Position numbers and translations under genes: made by a program. The notes below the pieces were generated by a model. The model did not search any database and had not been told where the DNA came from. It saw only the letters and a list, made by a program, of their open reading frames with translations. Below are positions 43,062 to 55,294 of a stretch of DNA of 64,000 nucleotides, piece after piece (position 1 is the stretch's first letter; every line of letters begins with the position of its first letter). This DNA comes from Endocalyx cinctus (taxonomy: Eukaryota; Ascomycota; Sordariomycetes; Amphisphaeriales; Apiosporaceae): assembly GCA_001600455.1 (NCBI GenBank), contig BCKC01000003.1, positions 1,994,168 to 2,058,167 on the forward strand, given 5' to 3'.

Positions 43062-43351
43062 GGGATTCTGCAAGGAGAGTTAGATGACTAGTATCAATTC
43101 CTAACCTGGATTCGAAGGATTTCACTGGTGATAGAGATATATAGCAAGTTGCGGAGCTTATATCGTTTTTTATTCATCTAATTACTGGACAATCAAATGT
43201 CCCGCCTAAAGCGTTCATTATATGCAGTTAACTCGTCGCTTTTCGAATTAAAGTGAACATGATATTATCCGTCAATTCCCATTACCAAAAATTAAGCAAC
43301 TAACGCTTCACACCCTCCATTACAGCCGATAGATGTACCAGAGGATGTCGC

Positions 43352-44017
43352 TTAGAGAGCGAGGAAACCGGCCAATACACCGAAGAGACCCAGACCAGAG
43401 CCGACGACGGGAGAGGTGAGGAAGGCAGCGGCGTTGGGGGTTTCCGTGGAGCTCGTAGATCCAGAGCTAGTCTCGGAGCTACCGGCGATAGTGGTGGGCG
43501 TAGAGGTAGTGAAGGTGGAGCCGTCGGAGGTGATGGTGACAGGGACGTCGGTGGTCGTAGCGGCGGCGGTAGTGCCGCCGGTGGTCTGGGCAGCAGCGGT
43601 GGTCGAGAGGAAGAACGAGGAGATGCAGCCCTGGACGCAGGCGGCGTAGGCGTCGGTCTCCTCCGGGCTACCGTCACCCTGGTTGCAGTTGGCGGCGCAC
43701 TCGTTCGTAGCGTTCACCATCGAGTCGTTGGGGCTCGGGACGGTGACGCAGGCAGCCTGGCAGTTAACGTCACCAGCCTCGCCTATATTTTAATGAAGGG
43801 TTAGTTCACTACTCCGGTTTGGATAAACGTGTAAAAAGTATTATAAATGAGGTAACTTACACTTGTCGAGACACTGCAAGAGGGCGCTTTCAGCGGAAGT
43901 CTGAGAAGGGTCGGCACCGGTAGCGGTAACAGAGCTGATACCGGTCGTGGCGGTAGAAGACTGAGCGCTGGCGGCAACGGCGAAGAAGCCGGCAACGAAG
44001 ACTGAGGTGAAACGCAT
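43352..44017 (-). CDS. Secreted Cys-containing protein, probably GPI-anchored, 195 aa
   Basis: Model: complement(join(43352..43782, 43861..44017)). The 78-nt intron splits the Cys codon after CLDK. The signal peptide is MRFTSVFVAGFFAVAASAQ. The mature part has regularly spaced cysteines (LLQCLDKC, then VNCQAAC, ECAANCNQ, and YAACVQGC), followed by a Thr/Ser-rich stalk and a hydrophobic end (GSGLGLFGVLAGFLAL) typical of a GPI signal. The layout resembles small fungal surface proteins; it is not a clear CFEM domain. A TATATAAG on the minus strand at about 44139-44146, 124 bp upstream, fits a promoter. Confidence 0.82.
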
Positions 44018-44138
44018 TTTGGTTAAGTGTTTTGGTGATTAGGAAGCTCGTTCGAGTCTTTAGGCGTGAATTAAAATATTATGAATTAATTAAGAAAAGC
44101 TTATTATTATTTTGTATGTTGAGCGAGAGTGATAGAAG

Positions 44139-44148
44139 CTTATATAAA
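44139..44148 (-). promoter_or_regulatory. TATA box of the GPI-protein gene
   Basis: Minus-strand TTTATATAAG, about 124 bp upstream of the ATG at 44017. Inferred from sequence and position only. Confidence 0.45.
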
Positions 44149-47100
44149 CGAAAGTATAAAGTCTAAGACAAGAGACGTAGGGAGAGGAAGGAAATTCAAA
44201 AGGGAGCACACTAGAGGACGACGGAGGGTTTTGACTCTTTTTAAAATGAAAATAAGGTGACGGATAGAGCCAAGGCGCGGATCATTCCCTACATTCTAAA
44301 CCAAGTTTTTTCTCTTTCCCATACGAGACGGTTGATTAATAAAAAATTTTTAAAAGATTTACTTGCAGGGAGATCTTTTCGCTCGGATGCATCATGTCAC
44401 CAAATCAGGGGTAAGTTTCTGCACGGCGTTACTCGTATGGGGTAGTACTTTGGGCGCGGCGTCTACATAGTAGTATACACTATTCAGCTTTTTAGAATTT
44501 TCACTCTTCCCCGGCAGCATACAGCATACCCCCCTGTATCCATACCACCCATACATATAGCATTACCACCAGTCATCCGATATTATCGATATTCTTATTT
44601 GTGATTGTTTATGCACAATTTTGAACCAAATCCCTGTCCCATGAAAAGAAGAAGAAAAAGTCAATATTTACTTTTTAACTCTACTGCGTAAAGTACAAAA
44701 TTACCGGGAAGAATCTTCTTTACAAGACGTAACCTTGTAAAAGACGGACGATAGTGTAAAATACGAAGGGAGAAAATATAAAAAAAGATCGCTGCCCGTT
44801 GCCTCACCATCTTCTCGCGATCTCCCAAGGCTTGTGGATATTACACTAAAATGCAACTAAACAGTGTCATGTGAAGTATTAGTCGTTCGTGTTGGTTTTT
44901 GTTTCTTTTTTTTTTTTCCTGTCTCTTCTTGCCACGAACCCAACGGAGCTATGCAGGCTCCCGAGCGCGTATATCGAATCGAACCGACTCAGATCCAAAA
45001 ACGGGGACAGAGGTGGAGCGAGCCTTAATAAGGTAGCGTAGACATCAGCAAGCAGGCACCAGGATTGGCGGAACGGGGAGGAAATCGACCAACAGATCGC
45101 GCCTCGTATTTCCCCCATTTTAAATTGGACGCCAACAGCGTAGACAGTATAATTAAATAATTATACTCAGGTACCATTCCCGTTCTAGTTCACACAGTAT
45201 TTAACTATATACAGAGTGCTCCGTACATAGTACTACATAGTATTTCGATGCCAGAAAGAATAAAATATTAATGTCTTAGAGTTACTGCGAGCTTGTAGAT
45301 CGATATTATTATTAGATAATGAAAATTACATGACTGCTGCAAGCCCAGCAAGCTCGTTAACGCAGTAAAAAAAAGAAAAGGGGCAAGCCTTGACGTGTCA
45401 GAACGTTGTTTGGTATCCGAAATCGTTGTTGCTAGTTGCTTCTGCTGTTGTCAAGTCATTTCTCTACATACTGTTATATCGTTCTTCGTTCTAGTTCTAA
45501 TTAGTATATTCTGTTCTCCATATTCAATTCGAATTGTCTTTCTCCCTCTCTCAATACAGTAATTCCAAGAAACCAAGTTTTTAAATTCCTTGGATAAAAA
45601 ACCTGCTTGCTGGGTTTGAAACGTCTGAAATAAAATACATAGTATGTTCTATTTTATTTTTTATGGAGATGGACGATCATTTTAGGTATTTACCCCGGAC
45701 CGAAAATAAAGAAGAAAATAAGGCAAAAGCTCCCCAGATTGGCTCCCTTCCTAGCTTCTTAAGTTCCAGATGCCGGTAGGCTTTTTTCTTTCTTTGAGAC
45801 GAAGAGAAAAAAAAAAAGAATTAAAATTACCACTAGCTTTGACTACAATATTCTTCTTGGCGAACGTCATATGTTTTTTTTAATTCGGAGTAGACGCTGT
45901 TTTTCATGAGATTTCCGTGTCATGCTAAAGCGTACCCATACCCACCAAATACGAAGGCTCCATATCGGAAAGAAAAGGCCAAAAAAGAAAACGATTGGTT
46001 TAGAACTATCCGTTAATTATGGCGTGTTACTTTCCTTGGCCAAATAACATAGAGATGGGCAGTGCTTGCTTGATCTTCTCCAAAATTAAACTCATAATTG
46101 CTTTTCTACCAAGTAAACGGCGATGGTTGTTAACCGTGACCACCTCCACGCATGAACATGCATATATAGACATCACGCACGCTCGATGCACCAAGGACGA
46201 GGGTGGGACGTACTCCACGACCGTTGTTTGTGAACCCGACTTGGAAAAGATGATCGCAAGAACGAATATGATCTTGGTAGAACATTGGAGAATGTCGGCG
46301 AGTTTTCCAACCTGACAAAAATAAAAACCTGCAAAGTCAACTTAGATGTGGGTAGATAAATGAAAAGGGGCAAAAAGATGACCAGTATTTCGACCTGGCC
46401 TCGTGGCTCTTGCCTCTTCTTTTTTTTTTCCTTTTGCTTTTTATAATTTACGCATCGTCGCCCCGACTCTTTAAAGTCATCCGCTGCCAGATTAACCTTC
46501 ATGGTCGTCATCACGTTCTTGCGGGAGCGAACGTATCTAGAGCGTGCGCGTCAAAGCCTAGGACGTCTCCTTTATGCGCATCAGATCTTTATCGGACCAA
46601 TATGAAGGTTGAAGTATCCTAGACCTCAAGGTTCCAAAACGCTCTCGCGAGAAGCACGGGTCCAGGCTCTTTACTGCAAACTGCAAGACTAAAATTTTCG
46701 TCTTCGATAGGGGCTGGGGGGCTACCTGCCACGTCTGTGCTTATTAACTATATCTCAGAGTTCAGTCCATCAAAGCGAACCCCGATAACTGAATACGAGC
46801 ACGGCCAGAGATCGAGTGTTTAAAAAAAAAAAAGAAGAAGAAATTACTGGAAATGACAGGTTCCGAGACCTCGTGGCTTTTCATCAAAGAGATTGATCCG
46901 GTCCGTGCCATGCTCGATCATTCGTCATTCGGTCCCGGGAGATCGGGTCTACCTATGTCAAAAAAACACTAGTATAAGTGGTATATCTTCTCGCCTCACT
47001 GCCGGAAGTCCTGTGCTTCACAACGCTAGGTCTTTCTACTTGACCTGAACTAAGGGGTACGATATACGATATATGCAATCACTTAGACAATCCGCCCTTA

Positions 47101-48032
47101 AGACCTTGGCGGTGGCTGTATTTTATTGCGTGCTTATTTTTAGGACGGTCATCTTCCTTCACATTAACGGAAGATGTCTACTGTGTAGGTACTTAGTTGG
47201 TGAGAGTTCTTGGCACGTTTGCTGACAAGTTACCTCTTAACGACCGACGTCTTGTTTTTCATCCTTCTGGTGCTTTTCTGACTGATTTATTTCAGTCCTA
47301 ACTCGGCATGCCGTCGTAATCGCTACTTTAAGCCTGTAAGCGTAGGCGTTTCGTGTGACTTCCTTGAGGATTTGGCAGACGATCCGTTCCAGTTGGTCCA
47401 AAATATGACGTTCATCCGTAAGCAAAGGATTATTCTAATAGCATAACACCCTTTGTCCTGTTGAAATAACTTCTATGGCGCATATGGCAGGTCAGATAGG
47501 TATGAGGTCATGAGGTAATAAGTACTAGCATTTCAATTATTCGTTTATTTACCTCATAAAATATTATACACACACATACACACCCACTCAGGTGTTGCTA
47601 GTCTACATATAGATGATGGAGGCATTCGTATCTAATAGGTAAATAACGCATTCTTACGTGCGACATTTCACGGTAAGGGATTTATCGCAAAGACATACCA
47701 GAATCGGGTTTCCCATCTATTTGCTACATAATAAAATCAACGATTTCTTTTTCTGTGAGCTGGCTCTGTCTAGATTGAAAAGACAATAGAATCCATGGTC
47801 AATCTAACGATAATTCCAATCACCGTCTATCCTTTTTTTCGGAAGACTTTAGAAACTAGTAAATACCAGAATTATAGCATCGTAGACGGGGTAATTTTCG
47901 GAGTCCTGATATCGTCACTCATTATCCGTATGCTGCATAACAATACACCCTCGTACAAGAGACAAAACAAAACGAAAACGAAAACGTGGGGGAAGCCGTC
48001 CTCGTGAGAAGATTGACACTCAATGTGAAGAC
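44149..48032. other. Long intergenic region, no recognisable gene
   Basis: Nearly 3.9 kb of AT-rich DNA with A and T runs. Frames of 60-113 codons occur on both strands (for example 46019-46315 plus and 47237-47425 minus), but none has a domain, a signal peptide or a convincing exon partner. A CT-rich stretch at 45470-45560 looks like a promoter or leader but has no gene after it. A small RNA gene cannot be excluded. Confidence 0.45.
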
Positions 48033-48859
48033 TTACATCGACTCAATCTTCTTCAAGCATTCGGGGAAGTCTTTCCAGTCGTACATGATGACATTAGCCT
48101 TGCATTGCTCGGTGAGGAGCTTGGCCATCTGCTCCATCTTCTCGGGGCCCTCCTCGATGCCGTAGACGCCGACGTAGCCGATCAAGGGGATACCGGCACG
48201 CATAGCGGCAGTAGCGCCGCTCTTGCTGTCCTCGACCGTGACGCACTCCTCGTTCTTGACGCCCAGCTGCTGGCAGGCGTAGTTGTAGATGGCCGGGTCG
48301 GGCTTGCTGGAGGGGGGGTTCAGGCTCGTGGCGGCGCTGTAGACGTGCTCGTCGGGGAAGTACTTGTCGAGGCCCGTCTTCTTCAGGCTCGCGACGACGC
48401 GGGGCTTGGCCGACGTGCTCACGACCGACATCGGGTACCCTTGCTGCTTGAGCGACTCGAGCTGCTCCGGCACGCCCGGGCAGGGCTGGCACTTCTCGCT
48501 CAGCTTGGCCGTCACGGCGCCGAGCTCGCGGTCCACGTACGCGTCCACCTCGGCCGGCGTCATCGTGAACCCGTGCTTCTTCTGCAGGCCCACCAGCATG
48601 CCTCGGAAGTTGTGGCCCACGAAGTCCTCCAGGAGCTGGTCCACCGTGTAACGCTCCGATTTACCCCATTTCTCGAGCACCTCGTTGGTCAGGTCGGTGC
48701 AGGCCTCGAATGCGAGACGCTCCGACAAGCAGAGGGTGTTGTCGCAGTCGAGAAGGACGTACTTGACCTGATGGGAGGAAGCAGATCAACATTAGTAAAA
48801 AGGTTTCACTCAATAGTGGCCTAAACGAACAAGGGGATACCCTGGCTTACACGAGGCAT
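48033..48859 (-). CDS. HAD-superfamily phosphatase, 247 aa
   Basis: Model: complement(join(48033..48767, 48851..48859)). The first coding exon is only nine bases (Met-Pro-Arg), followed by an 83-nt intron with GTAAGC donor and CAG acceptor. Without it the HAD motif would have no start. Motif I is LLDCDNTLC (nucleophile Asp10, Asp12). Motif II is SVVSTSAKPRV. The motif III Lys is in SSKPDPAIY. Motif IV is CVTVEDSKSGATAAMRAG. The helical cap lies between motifs I and II. This is the pattern of phosphoglycolate-phosphatase or beta-phosphoglucomutase-like HAD enzymes; the substrate cannot be named. Confidence 0.88.
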
Positions 48860-49759
48860 GATGGTTGTTTGAAGTAAGAAGCTCTCTGATAGGTTGTGGG
48901 GCGATGGGTGCTAGTGGAAGAACAAGCGTCTAGAGTCTAGAGTAAGGTACAGTAGATCAGACAAGAGAAACAAAAAGGGAGATGATGATGAATGAAATTC
49001 AATCTCTAGTCTTTGGTGACGGGTTGTCCTTTGATGTTATACTTAAATAAGGAAAAGGGAGGCATACCAAAGCTCCTATGCCCCTCTATCTGGGAGCTAT
49101 AAATATAAATATTCCTCCATGGGCAAGTGCGGGGTGGTAGTTCGCTGCGTCATAAAACGACTAAGACCTCAAACAACAACAAAAATGAGCTTTTTAATAG
49201 CAATTTGAGTGACTTTCTGACAAACTGTACTACCTAAAATAAATAATATAGGCATATGATAGGTAAGTACCTAAACAATAAGAAATATCCATGTGGGGTA
49301 GGTAAGAGAGGTGGGCTGATAGTCTCATTCCCTCTTCCTCTCATCAAGATCCTGTGCGGCCTCGTGCGTTCCGTTGCTACCTACTAGGATACGTAGACGA
49401 TCAAGATCGGGACATGATGTAACCTATGATAATATTAGAATTTCCGTCCAATTCGGTCCGCATTGGCCAATAGAATCCTTTGTATTAAGCATGGGGTTCA
49501 GTATCTACTTTTATTGCATAATTGCTCTTATACGAATTATATTTTGGAAATACTAGGAACCTTTGAGAAGTAGAGGTTATTCATTAAAAGAGCTTAAACC
49601 ATACTACACCTAAAAGATTAGCATACCAAAGATTGACCTAGTTAGTTCTGAGGACTTCATCTAACATTGTCTGTCAGCCAGGTTGTTTATCACCCAACAT
49701 ATTTCTCTTTCCAGTCAAATGAACTACGATAACTCCAAGAAGAAAATCTTTCATCGGAT
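48860..49759. other. Intergenic region
   Basis: Divergent promoters of the HAD gene and EMC5. AT-rich; no feature recognised apart from TATA-like CTATAAATATAAATA near 49096. Confidence 0.5.
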
Positions 49760-50250
49760 ATGACTTGGATTTCAAAATCAACTACGGCCTTTGGCCTTCT
49801 TCTCTTAGCACATGCGTAAGAAATCCTCTCCCTTGGCAGACGTGTCCCTTGCGATCCGTTATATTGACCGTGGCTTTACTCTCTAGCTGCTACTCTGCAC
49901 ATGAGCATTCTTCACTTCAGTCGCACCGAGCCGCGTCGCTAGCCTTCTTATCTAACGCACAACCCACATCATCCGTCTCTCTTCCAATCGATATCACCAT
50001 CGAGACCATCATCGCGACGCTGGTCATCTCTCTCGGATTAGTGGGAGGTACCTCGAAACTTCGGCCGATCCGTTGGCGAGTTTGGGCCGGTCAGATCGAG
50101 AGAGAAGGTGAGGAAGGGTTCAAGAACAGCAGCGGAGAGGTAGACAAAGATTACGTCGGAAACCCTTTCCGGTTACTGGAGAGCAGACCCGGGTTTGTGG
50201 ACATTCGAAAGCAACGAAAAGACTTTAATGATTGGGCGAAAAGTCAGTGA
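49760..50250 (+). CDS. EMC5: ER membrane complex subunit 5 (Emc5/MMGT family), 139 aa
   Basis: Model: join(49760..49815, 49887..50250). The 71-nt intron (GTAAGA to TAG) joins LLLLAHA to CYSAHEHSSL; only the spliced form has the family's N-terminal hydrophobic helix (TAFGLLLLAHACYSA). A second helix is ITIETIIATLVISLGLVGG, followed by LRPIRWRVWAGQIEREGE and the conserved C-terminal GNPFRLLESRPGFVDIRKQRKDF. Emc5 is a small two-helix subunit of the ER insertase complex that inserts tail-anchored and multi-pass proteins. A frame starting at 49765 reads a wrong N-terminus through the intron and was not used. Confidence 0.9.
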
Positions 50251-50852
50251 GGGACGGATACATACAACTAATAATGGGTACTGTGCTGAAATATCAAGCA
50301 TCATGAAAGTTTGTCAAGTTGTACTGCAATGCTAGGGTATCCTAACCTAATCAAGCAGAAATAAGTACAACTTCACTTTCATAGTCAAATAGACGTTTTC
50401 TATGTGTAGAAAGACATAGCAAAAATATGTATATAAAACATTATACTGCCAGGAAACTTGAGGCATCTCTATGAGGTGCTCTCAAAGTCAGCAATGTCGA
50501 ACCTGCGTGTTGTGTAACATGTAACTATCTTAGTAGGAAACCACGGGTGTATTTTATACGTTAAGACTGCGGGGGCAACCGCAACGCTCTTCCCAAGACT
50601 CTTCCTACCTTTCTAACGTGGATACTATGGATGCTCTTAAAGTTCTACTCCTCGAGTGATATTCAACTCCGAACTTTCCTACTCTCAAGTATATCACTAT
50701 CAGGCAATCCACCAGGCTCCTCAAGTGCGCATCAGCATCTCTCTCTTAACACTTGTCTATCTACAAGTATGTAATTGCGAAAGAAACCGCAAATTGTAAG
50801 CCTTTGTTTCAAATTGTATGATTGTATTTCTTCCTTAAAAAAAAAAAAAAAG
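50251..50852. other. Intergenic region
   Basis: EMC5 3' flank and MSH5 promoter. A run of 15 A directly precedes the MSH5 ATG (50837-50851). Confidence 0.5.
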
Positions 50853-53800
50853 ATGTCCTCCATTCGAAGATACCAAACTCCCCTGAGGGCGTCATCGACA
50901 CAGTCGACTGGTATCGGTATGCATTCCGGCAGCCAACCCAGTCTGCCCAGTACTCCCCGTATACGTAATCCAGTAGATAGACCCCGTAGTTCTCTGCCTG
51001 AAAATATGACTTATGGCCCTCTCGCACAACCTAGCTCCTCCAGTACGACAGGCTCAAGGGCCTCGAGCCGCGTGGGTGCGAGATTACCTTCTCAACCTTC
51101 TCGCGCTTCTCGATCTTCTGGCCCCAGTATCTTGCATCCTCAAAGGCAGAGGCTTTCTCTCCGACCTCGTTCTCAACCCTCGCCCGCACTAGGGTCTCGG
51201 GATGACTCAGAAGATACTAACGAGGAAACGTCCGTCGAAGATGCCGATGCCCTGGATGAAATCATCATGGCTATTGACATGAAAGACAATGGCAACCTTG
51301 GCTGCGCCTATTATATCACACTTGAAGAGACTCTGTATTTGCTTCAAGATGTCCCGATGGCCGGATTAGCTTTGATCGAGACTCTCCTTCTTCATGCAAA
51401 ACCAACTACTATCCTCATCTCAGCCAGAGCTTCCCAGTCTCTTGACGACCACCTTGCCAAGGGCGCTCAGGGAATTAGTGAGAATCGAGGTATTATTTGA
51501 AACTCTCGTTACATCACACTGTCTATATATACCACTAACCATTTTCTTCGGACAGGCGACCTACAAGGGGCCTATATCTTGAGAAATATCAACTCGGCTG
51601 ATTTTAAATACGATGCTGGTATGGACAAGCTTCTGCGACTTAACCTTGAGATGGCAGGTCAACAGACGATTTTGTTCACCTCCGTCGTCGATGACCATAT
51701 TGGGGAAGCTGGCCAAGATGATGAGATAGAAGGATCAAGACAAAGTAGACTCCTGAAACTGGGAACTTCAGTCAATCTGGATAGTCGACTCACCGTATGC
51801 ATACCCATAGTTTTACTCCTCGTCTCTAAAAACTAATGATTCCAAGGTCGGTTGCGCCGGCGCAGTTCTCGGAGATCTTCAGCGGAGGAAGACGGCTCAC
51901 TATATGCCAAATGATCCAGATGCGCTGGTGCCGTTCACGATTAGATCGATAGAAATGTTTTCTGTATTCGATTCCATGTTCATGAATGCCGACACTCTGC
52001 TTTCTCTTCAAATCCTGCAACCGGAGTACCACCCAAACAGTCACCAACAAGGTCCGGCGGGCTCGAAATCAGGGTCCAAAGAAAGCTTATCAATCTATGG
52101 GTTGTTCTACTGCTCAGCCTCAACACCTCAAGGGAGACTGAAACTTCGCCAGATGTTTCTGAGACCTAGCACGAATATTGCTTTGATTGTCGAGCGTCAA
52201 GACACACTTTCGTTCTTTATGCGCCCCGGAAACCACGAGACTATGATGGACCTGAACAGATACCTAAAAAGGATAAAGAACATGAAATCTTCCATGACCC
52301 TGCTCAAGAAGGGTGTAGATAATCCTGGTCTCAGGGTTGCCACAAACAACAACGTATGGGCTACATTGCAAAAGTTTGCTGCATATAGTCTACAAATTAG
52401 GGACACGCTGAGAGGAATTCCGGGCGCGGAGAAAATTGATATTATCCGAAAGGTATTTAAAACCCGAGAGAATTAGTGATATTCAAAGATAATAACAGTG
52501 GTGGTATAGGTAATAGAGGTCATTGACCCACGCCAGATTTGCCAAGTCGGCGAGATGGTAACCCAAACGATTGATTTTGCTCAGTCCGCAGAAAGAGGAA
52601 GAACTGCGGTCAAACATGGTGTAGATGCAGATTTAGATGACCTCAAACGAAGATATGATGGAATGGAGCCCTTTCTGACCAGCGTGTTCGAGAAACTGAG
52701 AGAGGACATCCCAGAGTGGGCCAGGGATTATGTGGCAAACTGCATATTCTATCCCCAGTTGGGGTTCTTAACCTCCGTCTCAATGAACCCTCAAACAGGA
52801 AAGGGAAATTATGGCGGTGAGGGGCTAGAAGATATCTGGGATCGCATGTTTGCGGCAGATGGCAACGTATACTATAAGAATCGACAAATGAAGGAGTTGG
52901 ATGAGAGCCTCGGCGATGCATATTGCATGATTAGTGGTGAGTTTCCGGGAACAGATATGTTCTTCTCCGTCTGCACCTACTAATATTGAGTAGATAGGGA
53001 GAGTGAAATTATACACGAGCTCACGGTCAAGGTACTAGAGCGAGAAGGTGACATTATCTCGACCTCCGAGGTTCTCGGAGAGCTTGATAGCTTGCTTGCT
53101 CTTGCTATCGGTTGCGGCCGTTACGGTTGGACAGCACCTAAGATGACAAACGAAAATATCATATATATCAAAGATGGGCGCCACCCGCTACAAGAGCTCG
53201 TTGTCCCTTCGTTCGTACCGAATGACTGTCACATGGCAGGTGGACTCGGCGATAATCTTGCAGAGCAGCCCAGCGAACATTCTTTCGAATACGTCAATCG
53301 AGAGGCTGCTGAATTTCCGAGCTCTTTTATCCTGACTGGACCCAACCATTCGGGGAAGAGCGTATACCTCAAGCAGATTGCATTGATTGTCTATCTGGCA
53401 CACGTTGGCTGTTTTGTGCCCGCCGAAAGTGCGTGCATTGGTATAACTGATCGCATACTCACTCGCATATCCACCCGTGAAAGCGTGGCCAGGAGCGAGA
53501 GTGCATTCGCTACCGACTTACGGCAAATTGCATTTGCCATGAACTTTGCGACTCGACGTAGTTTGATTCTGATCGACGAGTTTGGTAAAGGAACAAATAG
53601 CCAGGATGGCGTTGGATTACTGGCGGCTACTCTGGAGAATTTCACAAGTCGAGGTAAAGAACGGCCCAAGGTTCTAGCCGCTACTCATTTCCACGAGATG
53701 CTCGAGAGCCAGTTTGTTACTGAGAGCTCTGAGTTGCATTTTGGGCACATGGACATACGCATGGACTTTGATGCACCAACGATGGAAGAGCAGGTGACCT

Positions 53801-54150
53801 ATCTATACCAGCTCGTATCGGGTCGAAGCATTTCTAGCTTTGGCAGTCGCTGTGCAGCTTTAAATGGCGTTGACCAGGCCGTCGTTGATCGAGCAGAGTC
53901 TCTGATTCTGCTACTCGCACGCAACGAAGACCTCGTGGCTGTTTGCTCCAAGTTGTCAGACGCGGAGACAGATGAGCTCAGACGAGCTGAAGATGTAGCC
54001 AGAGCTCTTGTTGCGAAAGATATTGTCCTGCCGGTACCGTCATCCAGAGCCAGTAATGTCCGAGACGTGTATCATGAGACACTTCGCCAGATACTTTCAT
54101 CTTCAGAGCATGGAGATTCAACGTCTCTCCAAACGTTAAGCATGAGTTGA
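50853..54150 (+). CDS. MSH5: MutS homologue Msh5 (meiotic crossover factor)
   Basis: Model: join(50853..51489, 51556..51794, 51847..52452, 52519..52936, 52994..54150), five exons, 1018 residues. With Msh4 it forms a clamp on Holliday junctions that promotes meiotic crossovers; it does not repair mismatches. The N-terminal 120 residues are Ser/Arg rich. The clamp and lever domains cover the middle exons. The MutS ATPase has [17 protein letters not shown] (Walker A, about 748-756), a Msh5-type signature [36 protein letters not shown] (Walker B, about 826) and [10 protein letters not shown]. The [11 protein letters not shown] block favours Msh5 over Msh4. Exon phases all agree. An intact gene suggests the lineage can undergo meiosis. 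Confidence 0.92.
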
Positions 54151-54568
54151 TGAGTGGTTAGTGTCTAAATTCTCATATGAACTAATACTTAGCCTGAAAG
54201 ATACTGGTGGCGAGTTAAGGGATGGATGTACTACTAGATATTACGTTCTTGAAGGTTAAGGTAATCCTGTGTTCTCATGCTTAATCTTACAAGGGTGTGT
54301 TGCTCTCTATCCCATGCGGCTCTAGAAGAAAGATATACGGGCTGTCATATAACTGGCTTATATTTAGAACGGTCGTCTCACTAAAGTTTTAAAATGTTCT
54401 TTATGCATTAACGCACGGAGGCGGAGGGTATATATGATTATAAAAAATTAATATTAACACCGAAGTTTATAACCCCGAGGGATTTTTTTTGCCTAACTCT
54501 ATCCTATCTACCTTCACTAGGGACAGAAGCGTATGCGTCCAAGGTGGTAATTGTGAAGAGTAAGCCAT
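54151..54568. other. Intergenic region
   Basis: Convergent 3' flanks of MSH5 and the CFEM gene. No feature recognised. Confidence 0.5.
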
Positions 54569-55294
54569 CTACCAGCCGAAGGCAACGGCAGCGCCAACAG
54601 CGACGATGGCGCCCATGAGAGAAGCCTGCGACGAGGCACCGGCGCTTTCATCGTCAGCGCTAGTGGTCGACGCGGCCGCGGCCGAGCTAGACGCGGATGC
54701 CGAAGCGAACTGAGAGACGGTGGCGCTGCCGGTGGCCAAGATGATGGAGCCGGAGGCATCCGCGCTCTCGGTCACAACGGCGGTGGTCGAACCGGTAGCC
54801 AGAGCGGCAGAGCCGGTCGCGGTAGCGCTAGCGGCAGTTCCGGAAGCGGTGACGGGAGGAGCACCGCCGACGGCCGAGGTGGCCTTGACGGAGGCGGTGG
54901 TGGTGCCGGTAGCGGACTCGGCCGAGTCATCGTCGTCGGACGAGTTGTTGGAAGAAGAGCTGGAGCTCGAGCTCGAGCTGCTGGAGCCGGGGATGACGGA
55001 CTCGGCCTCCTCGAAGACGCTCTTGGAGACGGAGGTGCAGCTGGACTCGATGGGATCGAGGAGGTCGGTGGTGGCGGAGACGCTGGTGGAGCACCACTGG
55101 GTCATGCAGATGATGGTGCTCTTGAGGAAGTCGGCGTCCTCGGACTCGTCGCAGATGCAGTCCATGTCGGTGGCCGAACAGCCGGCGTTGCGCAGACAGG
55201 TGGACACGCACGACGGGAAATCGCTGGCGGCCTGCGCCTGGGAAAGGAAGCCGAGGACGGCGGCGACGGAGAAGATGGCCTGTTTGGAGAGCAT
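54569..55294 (-). CDS. CFEM-domain surface protein, GPI-anchored, 241 aa
   Basis: Single exon. The signal peptide is MLSKQAIFSVAAVLGFLSQAQA. The CFEM domain (about 24-90) has eight cysteines at about 29, 33, 39, 46, 48, 63, 68 and 86, with the CxC pair in DCICDE. CFEM proteins bind haem or act in adhesion and host interaction in fungi. A Ser run, an acidic stretch and a long Ala/Thr/Ser stalk follow. The hydrophobic end (SLMGAIVAVGAAVAFGW) after small residues is a GPI signal. The Asp that usually ligates haem iron in Csa2-like CFEMs would lie near DMDCIC. The function is inferred from the domain only. Confidence 0.9.
   Translation of the reverse strand: MLSKQAIFSVAAVLGFLSQAQAASDFPSCVSTCLRNAGCSATDMDCICDESEDADFLKSTIICMTQWCSTSVSATTDLLDPIESSCTSVSKSVFEEAESVIPGSSSSSSSSSSSSNNSSDDDDSAESATGTTTASVKATSAVGGAPPVTASGTAASATATGSAALATGSTTAVVTESADASGSIILATGSATVSQFASASASSSAAAASTTSADDESAGASSQASLMGAIVAVGAAVAFGW

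Noticed and set aside
46019..46315. 98-codon plus-strand frame
   Set aside because: No domain, overlapped by several opposite frames, no exon partner.
47237..47425. 62-codon minus-strand frame with helical, charged composition
   Set aside because: Looks mildly gene-like, but has no recognisable family, no flanking exon and no promoter signal.
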